Origin: Chryseobacterium sp. Tr-659
Lineage (GTDB): Bacteria > Bacteroidota > Bacteroidia > Flavobacteriales > Weeksellaceae
Direction of reading: 5' to 3'
Assembly (NCBI RefSeq): GCF_011752975.1
Contig: NZ_VWWP01000013.1
Span: 1-64,000, forward strand
DNA: 64,000 bases
Shown here: positions 61,378 to 64,000 of the stretch, piece by piece
Layout: each line of letters starts with the position of its first letter
Numbering within the stretch: position 1 is the stretch's first letter
The notes under the pieces: generated by a model
Database searches by the model: none
Seen by the model: only the letters and a program-made list of their open reading frames with translations
What the model was told of the DNA's origin: nothing
Translations under genes and position numbers: made by a program

Positions 61378-62139
61378 ATGATATTTAGTACAAAAAAAGA
61401 AAAGAAATATTCCTATGTAGAGGCGGGAGAAGGACATCCATTAGTGCTGTTGCACGGGTTAATGGGTGGTTTGAGCAATTTCGATAAAATGGTAGATTTT
61501 TTTTCGGAAAGAGGATTCAAGGTATTTGTTCCTCAGTTGCCCATCTATGATCTGCCGGTACTCAATACGAATCTTACCACCATCGCAAAATATATCATCA
61601 AGTTTATAGAAAGTCATATTTCAGAACCTGTAACTATTGTAGGAAACTCAATGGGAGGTCATGTAGGACTTATTCTAACCCTTGCAAGACCTGATTTGGT
61701 AAAGAATCTGGTTCTGACGGGAAGCTCGGGATTATATGAAAGAACTTTCGGGGATAGTTTTCCAAGGAAGAATGACCGTTCTTACATCAGAAAGAAAACA
61801 GAAGAAGTATTCTACGATCCAAAGATTGCAACAGAAGATCTTGTAGATGAAGTTTTCGGAGTGGTGAATGACAGAATGAAAGGAATAAAAACAGTAATGC
61901 TGGCTAGAAGTGCCATCAAACACAATATGTTGAATGACCTGCCGAAGATTGTCACACCTACGTGTCTGATCTGGGGAAAACAGGATAATGTAACTCCTCC
62001 GGAAGTAGCGGAAGATATGCATAAGTTTATTCCTAATTCGGATCTGTTCTGGATTGACCACTGCGGCCACGCAGCCATGATGGAAAAACCGGATGAATTC
62101 AATGAAATCCTGTATAACTGGATAAAAGATAAAGTTTAA
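61378..62139 (+). CDS. Alpha/beta-fold hydrolase
   Basis: 253 residues from the ATG at 61378 (MIFSTKKEKKYSYVEAGEGH). Oxyanion region VLLHGLMGGLSNFDKMVDFF, nucleophile elbow VGNSMGGHVG (Ser), acid in IWGKQDNVTP (Asp) and catalytic His in IDHCGHAAMMEKPDEF: a complete catalytic triad. Cytosolic esterase or C-C hydrolase; substrate unknown. Divergent from mraZ and followed by a hairpin terminator before engB. Confidence 0.88.
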   Translation: MIFSTKKEKKYSYVEAGEGHPLVLLHGLMGGLSNFDKMVDFFSERGFKVFVPQLPIYDLPVLNTNLTTIAKYIIKFIESHISEPVTIVGNSMGGHVGLILTLARPDLVKNLVLTGSSGLYERTFGDSFPRKNDRSYIRKKTEEVFYDPKIATEDLVDEVFGVVNDRMKGIKTVMLARSAIKHNMLNDLPKIVTPTCLIWGKQDNVTPPEVAEDMHKFIPNSDLFWIDHCGHAAMMEKPDEFNEILYNWIKDKV

Positions 62140-62151
62140 ATACAATCAATG

Positions 62152-62176
62152 ACCATTAAGAGCTTTTCTTAATGGT
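62152..62176 (+). terminator. Hairpin terminator after the hydrolase gene
   Basis: ACCATTAAGA / TCTTAATGGT, a perfect 10-bp stem with a 5-nt loop followed by TTATTTTTCT. It ends 25 bp before the engB ATG. Confidence 0.72.
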
Positions 62177-62201
62177 TTATTTTTCTAAAATACATTCAAA
62201 A

Positions 62202-62825
62202 ATGATTATTAAGACAGCAGAGTTTGTAAAGAGTAGCGGAAAATGGCAGGAATGCCCAGAACCCAATATTCCCGAATATGCTTTTATCGGAAGATCAAAC
62301 GTAGGAAAGTCATCACTCATCAATGCCATGATGAATCACAAAGATCTGGCTAAAACTTCACAAACACCGGGAAAAACCCAGCTGATCAATCATTTTTTGG
62401 TGAATGAAAATTGGTATCTTACCGACTTGCCGGGATATGGTTATGCAAAGGTTTCAAAAGTTCAGCGAAAAGATTTTGAGAAACTAATTACAAACTACAT
62501 CCTGAACAGAAGAAATCTTGTGAATCTTTTTGTACTGGTAGATGTAAGACACAATCCTCAGAAGATTGATTTGGAATTTATCCAATGGTGCGGAGAAAGC
62601 GGAATCCCTTTTTCAATTGTTTTTACAAAATCAGACAAGCTGAAGCCGAATGCCGTTATCAAAAATGTTGAAGATTATAAAGCTGAGCTTCATAAAACAT
62701 GGGAAGATTTGCCGGAACTGTATGTTACCTCAGCAGAAAAGAAAGAAGGGGGCGATGAAATTCTGAACTTTATTGAAAAGACCAATGATTTTCTAACACT
62801 CAATAATATAAGCTTCGATGAGTAA
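62202..62825 (+). CDS. engB: Ribosome biogenesis GTP-binding protein YihA/EngB
   Basis: 207 residues from the ATG at 62202 (MIIKTAEFVKSSGKWQECPE); an earlier start at 62172 overlaps the upstream hairpin and is rejected. G1 IGRSNVGKSSLINAM, G2 region TSQTPGKTQLINHF, G3 LTDLPGYGYAKVSK, G4 FTKSDKLKP and G5 VTSAEKKEG are all intact. EngB acts in large-subunit assembly. The next gene starts 8 bp before its stop. Confidence 0.95.
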   Translation: MIIKTAEFVKSSGKWQECPEPNIPEYAFIGRSNVGKSSLINAMMNHKDLAKTSQTPGKTQLINHFLVNENWYLTDLPGYGYAKVSKVQRKDFEKLITNYILNRRNLVNLFVLVDVRHNPQKIDLEFIQWCGESGIPFSIVFTKSDKLKPNAVIKNVEDYKAELHKTWEDLPELYVTSAEKKEGGDEILNFIEKTNDFLTLNNISFDE

Positions 62826-63267
62826 TATAGTCTGGAAAATCAAAACTTTTGATGAGTTTACTGTTCCTGAATTATATGCGGTACTGAAAGCTCGCATAGA
62901 TGTCTTTGTGATCGAGCAGAATTGCCCGTATCCTGACCAGGATAATTATGATCAGAAAGCGGTTCATATCTGGGCCGAAGAAGATGGACAGGTTTTAGCA
63001 TACTGCCGTGTTTTCGATAAAGGAATAAAGTATGATGAGACTTCTATCGGAAGGGTTCTTACGACAGAGCAGGCAAGAGGCAAGAGCTTAGGAAAACAGT
63101 TGATACAATATGCCGTTGAAACTATTGAAAACCGTTTTCATACTGCTGAAATCAGGATTTCAGCCCAAGATTATCTGTTAAGATTTTATAGTGGATTCGG
63201 ATTTGAGGATACAGGAAAGAAATATCTGGAAGATGATATTCCGCATACGGAAATGATAAGAAAATAA
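62818..63267 (+). CDS. ElaA-like GNAT family N-acetyltransferase
   Basis: 149 residues. ElaA-type start WKIKTFDEFTVPELYAVLKA, RIDVFVIEQNCPYPDQDNYD, and the acetyl-CoA segment SIGRVLTTEQARGKSLGKQL, with the closing RFYSGFGFEDTGKKYLEDDI, then PHTEMI. Overlaps engB by 8 bp, so translation is coupled. Substrate unknown. A strong terminator follows. Confidence 0.9.
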   Translation: MSNIVWKIKTFDEFTVPELYAVLKARIDVFVIEQNCPYPDQDNYDQKAVHIWAEEDGQVLAYCRVFDKGIKYDETSIGRVLTTEQARGKSLGKQLIQYAVETIENRFHTAEIRISAQDYLLRFYSGFGFEDTGKKYLEDDIPHTEMIRK

Positions 63268-63296
63268 AAGGTATCTCAAACGAGATACCTTTTTTC
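63267..63296 (+). terminator. Intrinsic terminator after the elaA-like gene
   Basis: AAAGGTATCTC / GAGATACCTTT, a perfect 11-bp stem with a 4-nt loop followed by more T. Confidence 0.9.
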
Positions 63297-63471
63297 GAAC
63301 TGTCGTATAAAATTATATTGGGTGTTATTAGTTTTTCCTCATCATCTCTTACATCAAAATTAATGTTATTGAAAAAAATATCCTTACGGGAAACCGTAAA
63401 ACGGAAAAAAATAAATTTTGAATGGAATTTTTTCAAAATTATTTTCTTTCAACCAACAAACTTTATGCATA

Positions 63472-64000
63472 TTAAATAATCCCTAAATCTTTGCAAAAGG
63501 CTACAAGTTGTTCGTTGCTTGTAATTTGAAGGTCTTCTTTCATGCTGTTAAGCTTTTTTTCTATACTGCTTAAACTGTTGGGTTTGATATCATTGTTTTG
63601 AAGATAAACCGGTATGTTTTTCTGTAAAACACCTTGGGATAAAAGAGATACTAAAGTGATGTCATACGTTGAAAATTCATAATTATTAAGCTTCTTTACT
63701 TCCTGTTTGAGATCAAGAGAAAGATAATCTTCATTTGCATAGGTAGAAGCAATTGCCCTTTTAAGTTCTTTTGAATCGTTACGAGCCTTACGAACAAAAC
63801 CATTGATTCCGTATTCATTAAAAAGATTATCTACAATTCCGGATCTGTGCTCTGCAGAAAAAACAATAATTTTTAAAGATGGCTGTAGTTGTTTAATTGT
63901 TTTTATGAGTTCTTTGCCGTCTTTAATTTTCTGTATGTGATGGTCTTCTTCAAAAGAGAGATCGGTAATTAACAAATCATAAGGATCATCTTCACGAATG
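63472..64000 (-). CDS. Response regulator receiver protein, 5' end cut by window edge
   Basis: At least 176 residues; the frame stays open to the window end (reading IREDDPYDLLITDLSFEEDH from the edge), so the N-terminus is missing. The Asp of LLITDLSF is the expected phosphoacceptor and the Lys of GFVRKARND takes the switch-Lys place, so the first visible 100 residues are a receiver domain. The C-terminal 75 residues (YDITLVSLLSQGVLQKNIPV onward) look like a LuxR/FixJ-type helix-turn-helix but diverge from the consensus. Probably a two-component or TPR-kinase partner regulator; its sensor is not in the window. Confidence 0.78.
   Translation of the reverse strand, partial: IREDDPYDLLITDLSFEEDHHIQKIKDGKELIKTIKQLQPSLKIIVFSAEHRSGIVDNLFNEYGINGFVRKARNDSKELKRAIASTYANEDYLSLDLKQEVKKLNNYEFSTYDITLVSLLSQGVLQKNIPVYLQNNDIKPNSLSSIEKKLNSMKEDLQITSNEQLVAFCKDLGII

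Noticed and set aside
63472..63975. Complete response regulator starting at 63975
   Set aside because: That start is a TTG inside the receiver domain; the frame stays open to the window end, so the gene is truncated.
1..64000. tRNA, rRNA, insertion sequences, prophage
   Set aside because: No cloverleaf-like or rRNA segments, transposase motifs or phage structural genes were recognised on either strand by eye; a dedicated scan could still find a weak case.

Overview
The window looks like a chromosomal segment of a flavobacterium of the Chryseobacterium/Weeksellaceae type (Bacteroidota). The signs are AT-rich DNA, TonB-dependent receptors with carboxypeptidase-regulatory-like N-termini, a type IX secretion C-terminal domain, Bacteroidota promoters with a -7 element of the form TAnnTTTG, few Shine-Dalgarno sites, and a dcw cluster ordered mraZ-rsmH-ftsL-ftsI-murE-mraY-murD-ftsW-murG-murC-ftsQ-ftsA-ftsZ without murF or ddl. 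The genus is inferred by recognition, not by a search.

Region 1 (1-7000) is the most unusual. A cut-off gene at the left edge encodes a double-glycine RiPP precursor of the Bacteroidota class I lanthipeptide type. It lies downstream of an outer-membrane beta-barrel receptor gene, followed leftward to rightward by a LuxI-fold GNAT acyltransferase, a divergent LuxR-type regulator and a ThiF/HesA E1-like adenylyltransferase. Five copies of a 16-bp lux-box-like palindrome (CTACAC-N4-GTGTAG) lie in this locus. Upstream of the receptor, acyltransferase and E1 genes a box centre sits exactly 34 bp from the centre of a TAnnTTTG-like -7 element. I propose a quorum-sensing-like regulon, possibly linked to a peptide product. 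A membrane-anchored TPR-HTH regulator follows.

Region 2 (7000-21600) holds a secreted C1q-like protein, then an XRE regulator divergent from an envelope-stress operon: YbjN/CesT-like protein, PspA, YqiJ-like OB-fold membrane protein, flotillin/YqiK and a 1600-residue DUF3686-type AAA ATPase. An inverted repeat covers both divergent promoters. A DUF389 membrane protein, a MocR-type regulator and a GNAT enzyme follow.

Region 3 (21600-31700) reads as a phosphonate scavenging island: a T9SS-exported phosphodiesterase-like enzyme with a LamG domain, a PhnX-like hydrolase, a TIGR03364-type FAD oxidoreductase, a DUF5690 MFS-like transporter, a TonB receptor and an XRE-cupin regulator. Related operator-like sites precede both the secreted enzyme and the receptor. 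Between receptor and regulator lie four tandem copies of a 214-bp self-complementary repeat.

Region 4 (31700-43600) carries an OmpR-type two-component system, a USP-like protein and a DUF1275 membrane protein behind a promoter with tandem TAATC repeats, then mutL, a rhomboid protease, two tandem EEP-family genes, two lipoproteins, a GH3-family enzyme and a bacilliredoxin. The MutL has eroded endonuclease motifs.

Region 5 (43900-61160, minus strand) is the dcw cell-division and peptidoglycan cluster, closed by a yqeY gene and headed by mraZ with a two-repeat GTGGG MraZ operator. Region 6 (61300-64000) holds an alpha/beta hydrolase, engB/yihA overlapping an elaA-like GNAT gene, and a response regulator cut by the right edge. 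No tRNA, rRNA, CRISPR array, insertion sequence or prophage was recognised.
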